The notes under the pieces were generated by a model. That model ran no database searches. It was given only the letters and a program-made list of their open reading frames with translations, and had not been told where the DNA came from. A stretch of 64,000 nucleotides of DNA from JBBPYC01 sp965218765 (GTDB lineage: Bacteria; Pseudomonadota; Gammaproteobacteria; Burkholderiales; Burkholderiaceae_C). The stretch lies in assembly GCA_965218765.1 (NCBI GenBank), contig CBDCLU010000002.1:1-64000 (forward strand). The letters are read 5' to 3'. Below are positions 36,841-46,241 of the stretch, piece after piece. The translations under genes and the position numbers were made by a program. Numbering within the stretch: the stretch's first letter is position 1; the number at the start of each line of letters is the position of its first letter.

Positions 36841-39171
36841 TCAACCGATCGTCACGCGCCAGTCACGCCCGACCCAGACGCCATCATCGGCCCGGCGCCA
36901 GGTGAACTCGATCACCGTGCCTTTGTCCAACTTGGCGCTCGGCAGCGCCAGTGCGTGCAGCGACAGGCCGGTGTCCTCGGTCGGTGCGTCGGTGATGTGC
37001 TGCCAGCCGTCGATGCCGAAATGCACGATGGCCGGCCGCTCCAGCAGCAGCCAGAGTGTCTGTCCACGATCGATCCGCCGAGTTGGAAAGCGCGGCGTCC
37101 ACAGCGCGTCGCTCGGCGTCGGCCGCTGGCCGCGGTAGCGCTGCCAGACGCACTCGGGCCGGTCGAACGGACGGCCCAGCGCGCGGCTGGCGACCAGCTT
37201 GACGAACTCCGCATGCGCCCAGACCAGCGGCATCGCGGAGCCGGACGGTTCGCCGGGTGCGAGTCCCTTGGCGGGAATCGGTGCGCTGTCCCAGACCTGT
37301 TCGGGCAGCATGCCGCCGCGGCCGGTCATCTTCGTCATCGCCAGCAGCAGCGGCAGCGGATCGCGGCCGGCCACCAGTTCGTAGTGGCCGCGCTCGCCGG
37401 CCAAGAGCGGCCAGCCGCGACCGAAGCCGGTGCCGTCGAATGCGCTGCCGTCCTGGTGCTCGCCGTAGCCGTCGCCGTTGTAGCGGTGCCAGACCGGGCC
37501 GTTCGGCGTATCGGTCTTGAGCTCGGCGTCGATCACCTGGATGGTCTGCGTGATAAGCGGATCGTGCGCATCGCGCAGGCCCAGCCGCACCAGTTGCAGG
37601 AAGTCGGTCGCGACCTGTTCGCTGGCCGGCATGTTCGGGTCGCACTGGCGGTTCTTGATCGCGAGGATGCTGTCGAGCTGGCTCGCGCCGTCCGGACCGG
37701 GCGGCGGTGCTACCCGCACGTAGTAGCCATCGACCCCATGCCGCTCGGCCAGTGCCGTGCCGCGCGCCATCGTCCATTCTTCGATGCGCGCATTCCAGTC
37801 GTCCGCGATGCGCAGCGCCCAGCTGCGCGCGGGCTCCGCGAGCCACTCGGCGCCGCAGACCAGCGCCGCGATGCAGGTGGCCAGCGTGAACGCGCTGATG
37901 CCGGCATCCTCTTCCCAGCGGTCCTGCTGGCTGACCGGGCCGACGCGCACCAGGTGCGACAGCGCGGCCAGCACCATTGCGCCGATTTCGATGCCGGCCA
38001 GCGCGTCGCGTTCGGCCAGCGCGGCGGCCAGCAGCACCGGAAACGCGGTTTCGTCGAGCTGGTCGCCCCGCCAGTAGGGCTGGCCGCCCAGCCACTGGTT
38101 CTGCGACCAGTTGCCACCGGCAAGCTGCGTTGCGATCAGGTAACGCAGGATGTTGCGCACTTCCGGCAGCGCCTTGAGCGCGAGCAGCCCACCCGCGCTT
38201 TCCACCAGGTCGCGCGGCCAGACCAGGTGGTAGCCGCCGACGTCGTCGTGCGTGTTGCCCCAGGGCACGCTCAGCGAGGCGACCATGGCGCCGGGATAGA
38301 TCTTGTCCTGATGCACGCGCAGCACCATCGCGGACAGCGCCATCTGCTCGCGGACCGGTTTTGACGCCTCGGCTTTCAGCGCAAGCGGCTTCTGCCAGTG
38401 TTTCCAGGCCGCGACGTGGCGCCCCCAGACATCCTCGAACGGCTGGCACAGGGAGGCGACCGCAAGCGTGGCGGCCGATTCGTGGCTGGACGCGAACGCG
38501 AGCGCCAGGGTCGCCGTGCGTGGCAGCGCACCGGCCAGCGCGACGTTGCCGGGCCCGGCCGAGTCGAACTGCCAGCTCATGCGGCCGTGCTGCTGGAAGT
38601 CCGCCCAGGCGTCGCTGGCGCCCACGTAGCCGGCGCTGGCAGCGGCAACGGCGTCTGTCTGGTCCGCATTGGCCGCGCAGAATGCGAGGCCATATGGCCC
38701 TTGCGAAGCCCACAGCACGCGCCGCCCGCGGTCATCGGAGATGCCGGCCAGATTTCCGTTGCCGCTGCCGCCCAGATGCGGCGCGAGCAGCACATAAGGG
38801 CGCAACCGTGCATCGCCTTCGAGGTTGATTTCGATCAGCAGCACGTCGCGCTCGGGATCCGGCGCGATGCGCAGCGTGAAGGTGAAGCGTTCGTGCGAGT
38901 GGACGTATTCGACCGCCGGTATGCCGGATGCGGGCGTCTTGAAGCGGTATCGATCGAGCCGCTTGAGTTCGACCCAGAAACCCGCGCCGTCCGCGATGAT
39001 GAACCCCAGGTCGCGTATTTGCGGCAGATCGACGCGCGGGTGAAATACTTCGTTGATGATGCCGCGGCCAGTGGTGAACCAGAGCCGGGCCGAGCCGATC
39101 GCGCAGCCGACCAGGTCCTTGTCGCTGCTGGACCAGGTGGGCGCGATGCCGGGGGAACCGAACGCATGCAT
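36841..39171 (-). CDS. GH15 family glucoamylase
   Basis: A 776-residue bacterial glucoamylase, releasing beta-D-glucose from ends of alpha-glucans. An N-terminal beta-sandwich (about 1-260) precedes the (alpha/alpha)6 barrel. The barrel contains YHLVWPRDLVESAG, the general acid region RWEEDAG (Glu420) and the base region FGRGWPLLAGERG (Glu593), which correspond to known catalytic positions in clostridial glucoamylase. There is no secretion signal, so cytoplasmic glycogen or dextrin is the likely substrate. With the two GH13 enzymes 2-7 kb away it suggests intracellular alpha-glucan breakdown. Confidence 0.93.
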   Translation of the reverse strand: MHAFGSPGIAPTWSSSDKDLVGCAIGSARLWFTTGRGIINEVFHPRVDLPQIRDLGFIIADGAGFWVELKRLDRYRFKTPASGIPAVEYVHSHERFTFTLRIAPDPERDVLLIEINLEGDARLRPYVLLAPHLGGSGNGNLAGISDDRGRRVLWASQGPYGLAFCAANADQTDAVAAASAGYVGASDAWADFQQHGRMSWQFDSAGPGNVALAGALPRTATLALAFASSHESAATLAVASLCQPFEDVWGRHVAAWKHWQKPLALKAEASKPVREQMALSAMVLRVHQDKIYPGAMVASLSVPWGNTHDDVGGYHLVWPRDLVESAGGLLALKALPEVRNILRYLIATQLAGGNWSQNQWLGGQPYWRGDQLDETAFPVLLAAALAERDALAGIEIGAMVLAALSHLVRVGPVSQQDRWEEDAGISAFTLATCIAALVCGAEWLAEPARSWALRIADDWNARIEEWTMARGTALAERHGVDGYYVRVAPPPGPDGASQLDSILAIKNRQCDPNMPASEQVATDFLQLVRLGLRDAHDPLITQTIQVIDAELKTDTPNGPVWHRYNGDGYGEHQDGSAFDGTGFGRGWPLLAGERGHYELVAGRDPLPLLLAMTKMTGRGGMLPEQVWDSAPIPAKGLAPGEPSGSAMPLVWAHAEFVKLVASRALGRPFDRPECVWQRYRGQRPTPSDALWTPRFPTRRIDRGQTLWLLLERPAIVHFGIDGWQHITDAPTEDTGLSLHALALPSAKLDKGTVIEFTWRRADDGVWVGRDWRVTIG

Positions 39172-39304
39172 GGGGGCAATCTGCGCCGGCCAGTGAGCCG
39201 CGGCCGGCTGGAAGCTTGAAGCGGGGCGCGGCCGAAAGAGCCCGGGCGCCGCGCCGGATGCTAGCGAAAAAGCGCGTCTCGCACCGGCAGCCGCCGCACA
39301 CCCG

Positions 39305-40411
39305 TCAGCGCCGCAGCACCAGCCAGCCGAACGCTGCCAGCGACAGCAGCATGTAGAGCGCGCCGGGCGCGCCGGCCGCGACCCAGGGCAGCCATTGCCG
39401 CAGGTTGCCGATGTAGCCGAACACGTTGTTCAGGATGAAGAAGCTCACGCCGGCCAGCACGCCGCCGAACACATATCCGGTGATGCCGCTGGTGCGAAAG
39501 TGCAGATACGCGAACGGCAGCGCCAGCACCACCATCACGAGGCAGGACAGCGGGTAGAACACGCGGCGCCAGAACTCGATCTGGTAGCGCTGCGCGGTCT
39601 GGTTGTTCGCTTCCAGGTGGCCGATGTACTCGAACAGTGCGAACGTGCTCATGCGTTCCGGGCGCAGCAAGGTGGCGGCGACCATCTCGGCGCTCAAGCC
39701 GGTGTCCCAGCGCAAGGCCGGCTCGCTCGTGTGCTCCACGCGCGCGGCGGCGGCGTCGCGTGTGTGAAAGCGGTCGCGCTGCGCGTTGGCCAGGCTCCAG
39801 CCGTTGCCGGGCCCGAAGCGGCCGCTCTCGGCCGTGATGCGGGTCACCAGAAAGCCGCGCTCGTCGAACTCGAACAGACGCACGCCGCGCATCTGGCCGT
39901 TCGCGCCGAGCTGCTTGACATTCGCCGCCCAACTGTGCTCGCCCTGGTTTTCCTTCAGCCAGGCGCCGGTCAGCCCGACCGTGATGTCGCCTTCAAAACG
40001 CGCTTTCAGCAGCTGCGCGGTGCGCTCGGTTGCCGGACTAATGTAGTCGCCGACCGCAAACGTAAGCAGCGCGAATGCCAGCCCGAACGACAGCAGGCTG
40101 TCCAGCGCGCGCCAGGGCCCGAGCCCGCTGGTGCGCAGGATCGTGTACTCGGAGCTTTTCGCGAGCCGCGCCATCACGTAGATGGTGCCGATCAGCACCG
40201 CGATCGGCAGCAGCTCGTACAGGTGCGTCGGGATCTGCAACGCCACGTACAGCAGCGCGTCGGGCAACTGGTAGCTGCCGCCGATGCCGCGGCCGACCGC
40301 GTGCAGCTCGTCGACCAGATCGAAGAACGCGAACAGCGCGAGAAAGCCGATGCCGATGAAGCCGATCGCGCGCAGCAGCTCCAGATACAGCATGCGCCGG
40401 ATCGTCTTCAT
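39305..40411 (-). CDS. lptG: LPS export ABC transporter permease LptG
   Basis: A 368-residue inner-membrane permease of the LptBFGC complex, which extracts lipopolysaccharide for transport to the outer membrane. It has three N-terminal helices (with FFDLVDELHAVG after the first), a periplasmic beta-jellyroll (about 130-265) and three C-terminal helices. TILRTSGLGPWRAL is the coupling helix contacting LptB. The ATG overlaps the lptF stop by four bases. Confidence 0.95.
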   Translation of the reverse strand: MKTIRRMLYLELLRAIGFIGIGFLALFAFFDLVDELHAVGRGIGGSYQLPDALLYVALQIPTHLYELLPIAVLIGTIYVMARLAKSSEYTILRTSGLGPWRALDSLLSFGLAFALLTFAVGDYISPATERTAQLLKARFEGDITVGLTGAWLKENQGEHSWAANVKQLGANGQMRGVRLFEFDERGFLVTRITAESGRFGPGNGWSLANAQRDRFHTRDAAAARVEHTSEPALRWDTGLSAEMVAATLLRPERMSTFALFEYIGHLEANNQTAQRYQIEFWRRVFYPLSCLVMVVLALPFAYLHFRTSGITGYVFGGVLAGVSFFILNNVFGYIGNLRQWLPWVAAGAPGALYMLLSLAAFGWLVLRR

Positions 40412-41523
40412 GCGACCGCCTGCGGTGCCGATATGCGCTGACGCCGCCTAAATAGCAACGTGCCCAACGACAGATTGTGGTGCCGCAGTGCGAGCCAGCT
40501 CAACGCCAGCGCGAGCACGCCGCCGTGCAGCGCGAGCAGCAGCACGCCGAACGGCACCTTGCCCGCGGCGATCCAACTCTGGCTCAGATTCAGCAGGTTG
40601 TAGTAGATCGCGAACGCGAGCAGCGCGAAGATCAGATTCAAGCTGCGCCCGGCGCGCGGGTTCACGCTGGATGCGGCCACGCCGATCACCACCAGGTTGA
40701 TCGCTGCCAGCGCGATGCCGATGCGCCAGGCCAGTTCGGCCTGATGCCGCGGCGTCGGCTCGCGCAGCAGATCCGCGGTGGACCGCGCGGCCGGCGGTAC
40801 CTGCGGGCCCGCCACGCTCTGCTCGCCGACCTTGGTGCCGTACTCGCTGAATTCGCTGATCTTCAGGTTCGTCTGGCCCGGCTCGCTCTCGACGCGCTGG
40901 CCGTCCTGCAGCAGCAGGAAGCGCACGCCGTCGATCGTTTCAAGCCGGCCGCTGCGCGCGGTGGTGATCGAATCCTTGCCGCGGATGCTGGAGGCGATGA
41001 AAACGTTGTTCGCCTGCGCGCTGTCGGGCGACGCCTTGTCGATGAAGAAGACCCGGTCGCCGCTGGCCGATTCCTGGAACTGGCCGGGCGCGACGCGTTC
41101 GATGTCGCCGCGCTGCTCGAAACGCTCGCGCATGTCCTGCAGCTGGCTGTTGGTCCACGGCCAGACCAGCAGCACCAGCGCCGCAATGCCGAGAAAGACC
41201 GGCCAGGCAAAGCGCAACGCCGGCTGCAGCGCCTGGCTGAGGCCGCGGCCGGCGGAAAACCAGACCACCATCTCGTTGTCGTGGTGCATGCGCGAGAGCA
41301 CGCTGACCGTGGCGATGAACAGGCTGGCCGTGAGCAGGGTCGACAGGTGCCCGAGCATGCTGTAGCCCAGCACCATCAACACGTCCTGCGGATTGAAGCT
41401 GCCGCGTGCGGCGAGCCGCAGCGCCCGCACCAGCATCATCGTCATCACGATGGTGCCCAGCACCACGACAGTGGCCCCGAAGCTGCGCGCCAGCTCTCGT
41501 CGGATAGATGAATGGAATAACAT
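40408..41523 (-). CDS. lptF: LPS export ABC transporter permease LptF
   Basis: A 371-residue partner of LptG with the same layout: three helices, periplasmic jellyroll (about 125-255), three helices, and a coupling region VVWFSAGRGLSQAL. ATG 41523 (MLFHSSIRRELAR) gives the usual N-terminus and was chosen over a TTG four codons upstream. It is divergent from pepA with 40 bp between the two starts, so both promoters must lie inside or overlap this gap. Confidence 0.94.
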   Translation of the reverse strand: MLFHSSIRRELARSFGATVVVLGTIVMTMMLVRALRLAARGSFNPQDVLMVLGYSMLGHLSTLLTASLFIATVSVLSRMHHDNEMVVWFSAGRGLSQALQPALRFAWPVFLGIAALVLLVWPWTNSQLQDMRERFEQRGDIERVAPGQFQESASGDRVFFIDKASPDSAQANNVFIASSIRGKDSITTARSGRLETIDGVRFLLLQDGQRVESEPGQTNLKISEFSEYGTKVGEQSVAGPQVPPAARSTADLLREPTPRHQAELAWRIGIALAAINLVVIGVAASSVNPRAGRSLNLIFALLAFAIYYNLLNLSQSWIAAGKVPFGVLLLALHGGVLALALSWLALRHHNLSLGTLLFRRRQRISAPQAVA

Positions 41524-41563
41524 CTGCGCGAACAAATCCGCTCATGAAAAACAACGTTTGATT

Positions 41564-43138
41564 ATGGACTTCGCGCTTGAAACGATGGATTTGCCGGCCG
41601 CTGCCGTGCAACGCGGCGATGCGCTGCTGCTGCTGGTCGGCCATGCTTTCCAGCCCGGTGCGGATGCGCTGTCTGCGCTGATCAGCCAGGCGCGCACGGC
41701 CGGGGACTTCGAGTCGAAGCCCGGCAAGCAGCTCGGCTGCTGGCAAGTGGCCGGCGTGGCTGCGCGCCGGGTCCTGCTGGCCGGCATCGGCGACGGCTCG
41801 CCGCGCGAGGTGCGCCAGGGCGTGGCGGCGGCGGCCGGCTTACTCAAGAGCGGCGCGGTCCGGCAACTGCTGGTTTGCTTCGCGCAACCGGTCGAAGCGC
41901 CGGCACTGGCCGCCGCGGTGCAGGCCTGCGCGGATGCGACCTACGTCTACACCACGACGTTGTCGAAGCCGCAGCCGCGCGCGCTTGAACAGGCACGGTT
42001 CGGCGTGGCGGACGCCGCGCCGCTGGCAGCCGGTTTCCAGCGCGCGGTCGGCATCGTCGCAGGCGTCGAGCTGGCGCGCGAATGGGCCAACCGGCCTGCC
42101 AACCACGCCACGCCCACGCATCTGGCCGACGCCGCGCAGCAACTGGGCACGCAGGCGAAATTCCAGTGCCGCGTGCTCGGCGCCAAGGAGATCGGCAAGC
42201 TCGGCATGGGCGCGCTGCTCGCGGTCGCGAAAGGCTCGCGCGAGCCGCCGCGCTTCATCGAACTGCAGTACCGCGGCGCGCGCAAGGAGCAGGCGCCGGT
42301 GGTGCTGATCGGCAAAGGCATCACGTTCGACACCGGCGGCATTTCGATCAAGCCGGCCGCCGAGATGGACGAGATGAAGTTCGACATGTCCGGCGCAGCC
42401 AGCGTGCTCGGTGTGTTCCGCGCGTTGGCCGAGTTGCGCCCGGCCTGCAACGTGGTCGGCTTGATCCCGGCCTGCGAGAACATGCCCGACGGCGCGGCGA
42501 TCAAGCCCGGCGACGTGGTCACGAGCATGAACGGCCAGACCATCGAAGTGCTCAACACCGATGCCGAAGGGCGCCTGGTGCTGTGCGATGCGCTGTGCTA
42601 TGCAGAGCGCTTCAAGCCGCGCGCGGTGATCGACATCGCCACGTTGACGGGCGCCTGCGTGATCGCGCTGGGCGGCGTGCGCAGCGGGTTGTTCACACCG
42701 GTCGACGAACTCGCCGGCGCGTTGCTGGCTGCGGGTGAGGCCGCACTGGACCCGTGCTGGCGCATGCCGCTGGACGACGAGTACGCGGAAGGGCTGAAAA
42801 GCAATTTTGCGGATGTGCCGAACATTGCCGGCCGCGCCGCCGGTGCGGTCACCGCAGCCAAATTCCTGCAACGCTTCGCCGACAAGTTCGCATGGGCGCA
42901 TCTGGATATCGCCGGCACGGCCTGGAAGGGCGGCACCGCGAAAGGGGCGACCGGCCGACCGGTCGGGCTGCTGACCGAGTACCTGCTGGCCTTGACGGCA
43001 GGCCTGGACGGCACGGACATGGTGTCGGATCAGCGGCGTGCGGCGGCCGCTGGCAAGACGTCGGCCGATGCTGCACGAAGCGGCAAGCCGTCGCAGAAAA
43101 AAAGCAAGGCAGCGGCAGGTACGCAGCGCGCTCGCTAA
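41564..43138 (+). CDS. pepA: Leucyl aminopeptidase (M17)
   Basis: A 524-residue cytosolic dizinc aminopeptidase. The C-terminal catalytic domain has LIGKGITFDTGGISIKP, the EMKFDMSGA lysine/aspartate site and the family signature NTDAEGRLVL. The N-terminal domain is usual. The last 35 or so residues (Lys/Ser/Ala-rich, ending KKSKAAAGTQRAR) extend beyond most PepA proteins and look disordered. ATG 41564 was chosen because the frame upstream overlaps lptF without protein-like sequence. holC follows 52 bp later, the common order. Confidence 0.95.
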   Translation: MDFALETMDLPAAAVQRGDALLLLVGHAFQPGADALSALISQARTAGDFESKPGKQLGCWQVAGVAARRVLLAGIGDGSPREVRQGVAAAAGLLKSGAVRQLLVCFAQPVEAPALAAAVQACADATYVYTTTLSKPQPRALEQARFGVADAAPLAAGFQRAVGIVAGVELAREWANRPANHATPTHLADAAQQLGTQAKFQCRVLGAKEIGKLGMGALLAVAKGSREPPRFIELQYRGARKEQAPVVLIGKGITFDTGGISIKPAAEMDEMKFDMSGAASVLGVFRALAELRPACNVVGLIPACENMPDGAAIKPGDVVTSMNGQTIEVLNTDAEGRLVLCDALCYAERFKPRAVIDIATLTGACVIALGGVRSGLFTPVDELAGALLAAGEAALDPCWRMPLDDEYAEGLKSNFADVPNIAGRAAGAVTAAKFLQRFADKFAWAHLDIAGTAWKGGTAKGATGRPVGLLTEYLLALTAGLDGTDMVSDQRRAAAAGKTSADAARSGKPSQKKSKAAAGTQRAR

Positions 43139-43190
43139 GGCACTGCAGCATGACCGGGCGCACCCCGCTCAGCCGCTCGTCCATCTGCGC

Positions 43191-43622
43191 ATGACCGAGA
43201 TCGCGTTTCATTTCAACGCGCCCGACAAGATCGGCTATGCATGCCGGCTGTTGCGCAAGGCGGTCGCCGGTGGAGCACATGTGGTGGTGACCGGTGCCGA
43301 CGAGGTGCTGCACGAGCTGGATCTGGCGATCTGGACGTTCGCGCCGCAGGCGTTCGTGCCGCATTGCCTGCTGGCTGGCTCGGCGCCGGCATTGATCGCC
43401 GCGTCTGCGGTGCTGCTCGGCGCACCGGCTGCTTCGCCGCGGCATGATGTGCTGGTGAACCTTGGGTCGACGGCACCTGACGCGTTCGCGCGTTACGCGC
43501 GTCTGATCGAAGTGGTGACCACGGACGACGAGGACCGAACCGCGGCGCGGCAGCGCTGGCGCCACTATGCAGACCACGGCTACGCGCTGGTGCGGCACGA
43601 TCTGGCCGGTGCAAACGCCTGA
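43191..43622 (+). CDS. holC: DNA polymerase III subunit chi
   Basis: A 143-residue clamp-loader accessory protein that links the polymerase III holoenzyme to single-strand binding protein. It starts MTEIAFHFN, followed by KIGYACRLLRKAV; the middle has LDLAIWTFAPQAFVPHCLLA, and VLVNLGSTAP is the conserved strand. ATG 43191 fits the family start. It follows pepA by 52 bp, as in most betaproteobacteria. Confidence 0.94.
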   Translation: MTEIAFHFNAPDKIGYACRLLRKAVAGGAHVVVTGADEVLHELDLAIWTFAPQAFVPHCLLAGSAPALIAASAVLLGAPAASPRHDVLVNLGSTAPDAFARYARLIEVVTTDDEDRTAARQRWRHYADHGYALVRHDLAGANA

Positions 43623-43830
43623 GTGGCGGCATAGGGATTAACCCGTGAAGCGCAGCACGGTACTGCGAATGTCCGGGTGCGGCCCGGAAATTGCGTTATG
43701 GTCGTTTCCGTCGTTGCGCCGGCCTGAAATAAAGAGGCCGCAAGCCGCAGCGAATCTGCCTGACCGCCTGCAAGATGCAGGTTGGTCAATGGAATCTTTC
43801 TTCAAATCTCAATCGAATGGAGCAACACCA

Positions 43831-44979
43831 ATGAACAGCAAGCCTTTGAAGTTCGCGTTTTCCGCGTTGGCCGTGGCGCAGGCACTCGCGTTGTCGGGCG
43901 GGGCGCTGGCACAGGCCGAGCAGACGGTCGTGATCGGCCACGTGGCGCCGATGTCCGGCAGCCAGGCGCACTACGGCAAGGACAACGCGAACGGCACGCG
44001 CATGGCGATCGAGGACTTGAACAAGCAGAACATCACGATCGGCGGCAAGAAAATCAAATTCGAGATGGAAGCCGAAGACGACGCGGCCGATCCGAAGCAG
44101 GGCACCGCGGTGGCGCAGAAACTCTGCGATGCACGGGTTGCGGGCGTGGTTGGCCACCTGAATTCGGGCACCACGATTCCGGCTTCCAAGATTTACAACG
44201 ACTGCGGCATCCCGCACATCACCGGTGCGGCGACCAACCCCGGCCTGACCAAGCCCGGCTACGACACCACCTATCGCATCATCGCCAACGACCTTGCGCT
44301 CGGCGCCGGCCTCGCGCTGTACGCTGCCGATACGCTGAAGCTCAAGACGGTGGCGGTGATCGATGACCGCACCGCCTACGGCCAGGGCGTCGCCGATGTG
44401 TTCAAGAAAGTCGCGCAGGAAAAGGGCATGCAGGTGGTGGACCAGCAGTTCACGACCGACAAGGCAACCGACTTCATGGCGATCCTGACCTCGATCAAGT
44501 CGAAGAACCCGGATGCGGTTTTCTACGGCGGCATGGATGCGCAGGCCGGCACCATGCTGCGCCAGATGGACCAGCTCGGCATGACCGATGTGAAGTTCTT
44601 CGGCGGCGACGGCATCTGCACGCTTGAGCTCATCAAGATCGCGTCCGGCGCGAAAAGCCTCGGCAACGTGATCTGCGCCGAAGGCGGCTCATCGATTGCC
44701 AAGATGCCGGGCGGCACCGCCTGGAAAAAACGCTACGACGAAAAATATCCGGGCGATTTCCAGATCTACAGCCCCTACACCTACGACGCGACGTTCGTAC
44801 TGGTCGATGCGATGAAGCGCGCCGATTCGGTCGATCCGAAGAAGTACGTCAAGTTTCTGCCGAAGACCGATTACAAGGGCGTGACCAGCACGATCCAGTT
44901 CGAGCCGAACGGCGAGTTGAAGAACCCGTCGATCACGCTGTCCACCTACAAGGATGGCAAGAAGGTGCCGTTGAACTGA
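43831..44979 (+). CDS. Branched-chain amino-acid-type periplasmic binding protein (orphan LivK-like)
   Basis: A 382-residue secreted receptor with a signal peptide (LALSGGALAQA), then QTVVIGHVAPMSGSQAHYGK, AAVAQKLCD-type and VVGHLNSGTTIPAS segments of the LivJ/LivK fold. It probably binds a branched-chain or other amino acid. ATG 43831 follows TGGAGC. No membrane or ATPase genes are adjacent; the complete importer lies 5 kb downstream with its own binding protein. A strong terminator follows 25 bp after the stop, so it is transcribed alone. Confidence 0.93.
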   Translation: MNSKPLKFAFSALAVAQALALSGGALAQAEQTVVIGHVAPMSGSQAHYGKDNANGTRMAIEDLNKQNITIGGKKIKFEMEAEDDAADPKQGTAVAQKLCDARVAGVVGHLNSGTTIPASKIYNDCGIPHITGAATNPGLTKPGYDTTYRIIANDLALGAGLALYAADTLKLKTVAVIDDRTAYGQGVADVFKKVAQEKGMQVVDQQFTTDKATDFMAILTSIKSKNPDAVFYGGMDAQAGTMLRQMDQLGMTDVKFFGGDGICTLELIKIASGAKSLGNVICAEGGSSIAKMPGGTAWKKRYDEKYPGDFQIYSPYTYDATFVLVDAMKRADSVDPKKYVKFLPKTDYKGVTSTIQFEPNGELKNPSITLSTYKDGKKVPLN

Positions 44980-45004
44980 TCGAACTCCGCGCGCCCATTC
45001 GAAC

Positions 45005-45036
45005 AAAAGCCGCCTGGGGCGATCAGGCGGCTTTTT
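45005..45036. terminator. Bidirectional Rho-independent terminator
   Basis: Stem AAAAGCCGCCTG (45005-45016) pairs with CAGGCGGCTTTT (45024-45035) around the loop GGGCGAT. On the plus strand it ends in TTTTT after the livK-like gene. On the minus strand the same stem ends in TTTTGTTC, serving the isomerase gene that ends at 45065. It therefore ends both convergent transcripts. Confidence 0.92.
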
Positions 45037-45064
45037 CTTTTGTTGCGGGCCGGCAGGACCGTCG

Positions 45065-45862
45065 TTATTCGACCTTCGCCTTGCTGCGCAACTGCTGCTG
45101 GAATTCGGCCAGCTTCTGCTGCTGCATCTGCTTGGCGAGTTCCGGCTTCACTTCCTCGAACGTGGGCAGCTCGGCATCGCGCACGTCGTCGAGCCGGATC
45201 ACGTGATAGCCGAACTGGGTCTTCACCGGCTCATCGGTCATCTCGCCTTTCTTCAGCTTGGTCATGCCGTCGGAGAACTCCTTGACATAGCTGCCCGGAG
45301 CGGCCCAATCCATCGCGCCGCCTTCTGCGCCGGAGCCAGGGTCCTTGGAATCCTTCTTCGCGATGTCCTCAAACTTGGCGCCGCCCTTGATCGCCGCGAT
45401 CGCGGCCTTGGCCTGGTCTTCGTTTTCGAACAGGATGTGGCTGACCTTGTACTGCTTGCCGGCGTTGGCGGCGACGAACTTGTCGTATTCGGCCTTCATG
45501 TCGGCGTCGGTGACTGCCGCCTTTTTCTGCTGGTCCGCGAACAGGTCGCGGATCAGGATGGTCTGGCGCGCAAGCTCCATCTGGTCGCGGAAGTTGTCGG
45601 TCTTGTCGAGACCCCGCTGCTTCGCCTCCTGCATGAAGATCTCGCGCGCGATCACCTCGTCGCGAATCTGGTTTTGCATCTCGGGTGTGACCGGGCGGCC
45701 ACTGCGCTCAATCTGCTGAGCCAGTGCATCGACCCGTGCCTTCGGAACCGGTTGGCCATTCACGATGGCGGCGTTCTGCGCAAACACCGGCGCCACGGGT
45801 GCAGCGGCCATCAACGCCGCAAATGCCGCACCGGCCAGGGAAGAGAGTTTGAAGTTGCTCAT
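45065..45862 (-). CDS. Periplasmic parvulin-type peptidylprolyl isomerase
   Basis: A 265-residue secreted isomerase. It has a signal peptide (LMAAAPVAPVFAQ), a SurA-N-like helical region and a parvulin domain with YKVSHILFENEDQAKAA, GGAMDWAAPGSYVKEF and TQFGYHVIRLDD. It is followed by a Gln-rich helix (LAKQMQQQKLAEFQQQ). It helps outer-membrane proteins fold, like PrsA/SurA relatives. ATG 45862 starts the natural signal peptide. It is the last gene of the msrB-yciB-bolA-PPIase group, a conserved Burkholderiales order. Confidence 0.93.
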   Translation of the reverse strand: MSNFKLSSLAGAAFAALMAAAPVAPVFAQNAAIVNGQPVPKARVDALAQQIERSGRPVTPEMQNQIRDEVIAREIFMQEAKQRGLDKTDNFRDQMELARQTILIRDLFADQQKKAAVTDADMKAEYDKFVAANAGKQYKVSHILFENEDQAKAAIAAIKGGAKFEDIAKKDSKDPGSGAEGGAMDWAAPGSYVKEFSDGMTKLKKGEMTDEPVKTQFGYHVIRLDDVRDAELPTFEEVKPELAKQMQQQKLAEFQQQLRSKAKVE

Positions 45863-45941
45863 GCGAGTTCGATCAACGAAAATAGAGAGTTTTGGGATAA
45901 AAACCAGCCAGAGAAAAGAACACGTGAATCCGAAGCGGCAA

Positions 45942-46205
45942 TCAGAGTTCCTCGATTGCGATCGCATGCACGCCGTTCGGCTCGATGTAGTCGGCCAGCG
46001 CATCATAGACACGCCGATGCCGCTCCACACGGGTCAGGGCCGCAAATTCAGGCGCGGCAATGCGCACACGGAAATGGGTGCCGTAGCCGGCGGCATTCGC
46101 GCCGCTGTGGCCTGCGTGATCGGCGCTTTCGTCGATCACGTCCAGTTGGCTGGGCTTCAGCCGTTCACGCAGGCGGCGTTCGATTTCAAGGGCGGTGTGG
46201 GGCAT
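45942..46205 (-). CDS. bolA: BolA family protein
   Basis: An 87-residue BolA-fold protein: EIERRLRERLKPSQLDVID, then a GSHFRV-like segment GTHFRVRI and the conserved RVERHRRVYDAL with the invariant histidine. It carries the C/H-type features used with monothiol glutaredoxins in iron-sulphur handling or transcription control. It lies 36 bp after yciB and 79 bp before the isomerase gene. Confidence 0.93.
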   Translation of the reverse strand: MPHTALEIERRLRERLKPSQLDVIDESADHAGHSGANAAGYGTHFRVRIAAPEFAALTRVERHRRVYDALADYIEPNGVHAIAIEEL

Positions 46206-46241
46206 CGTCGTCCATCCTTTGCGGCGTGATTGCGGGAACGC

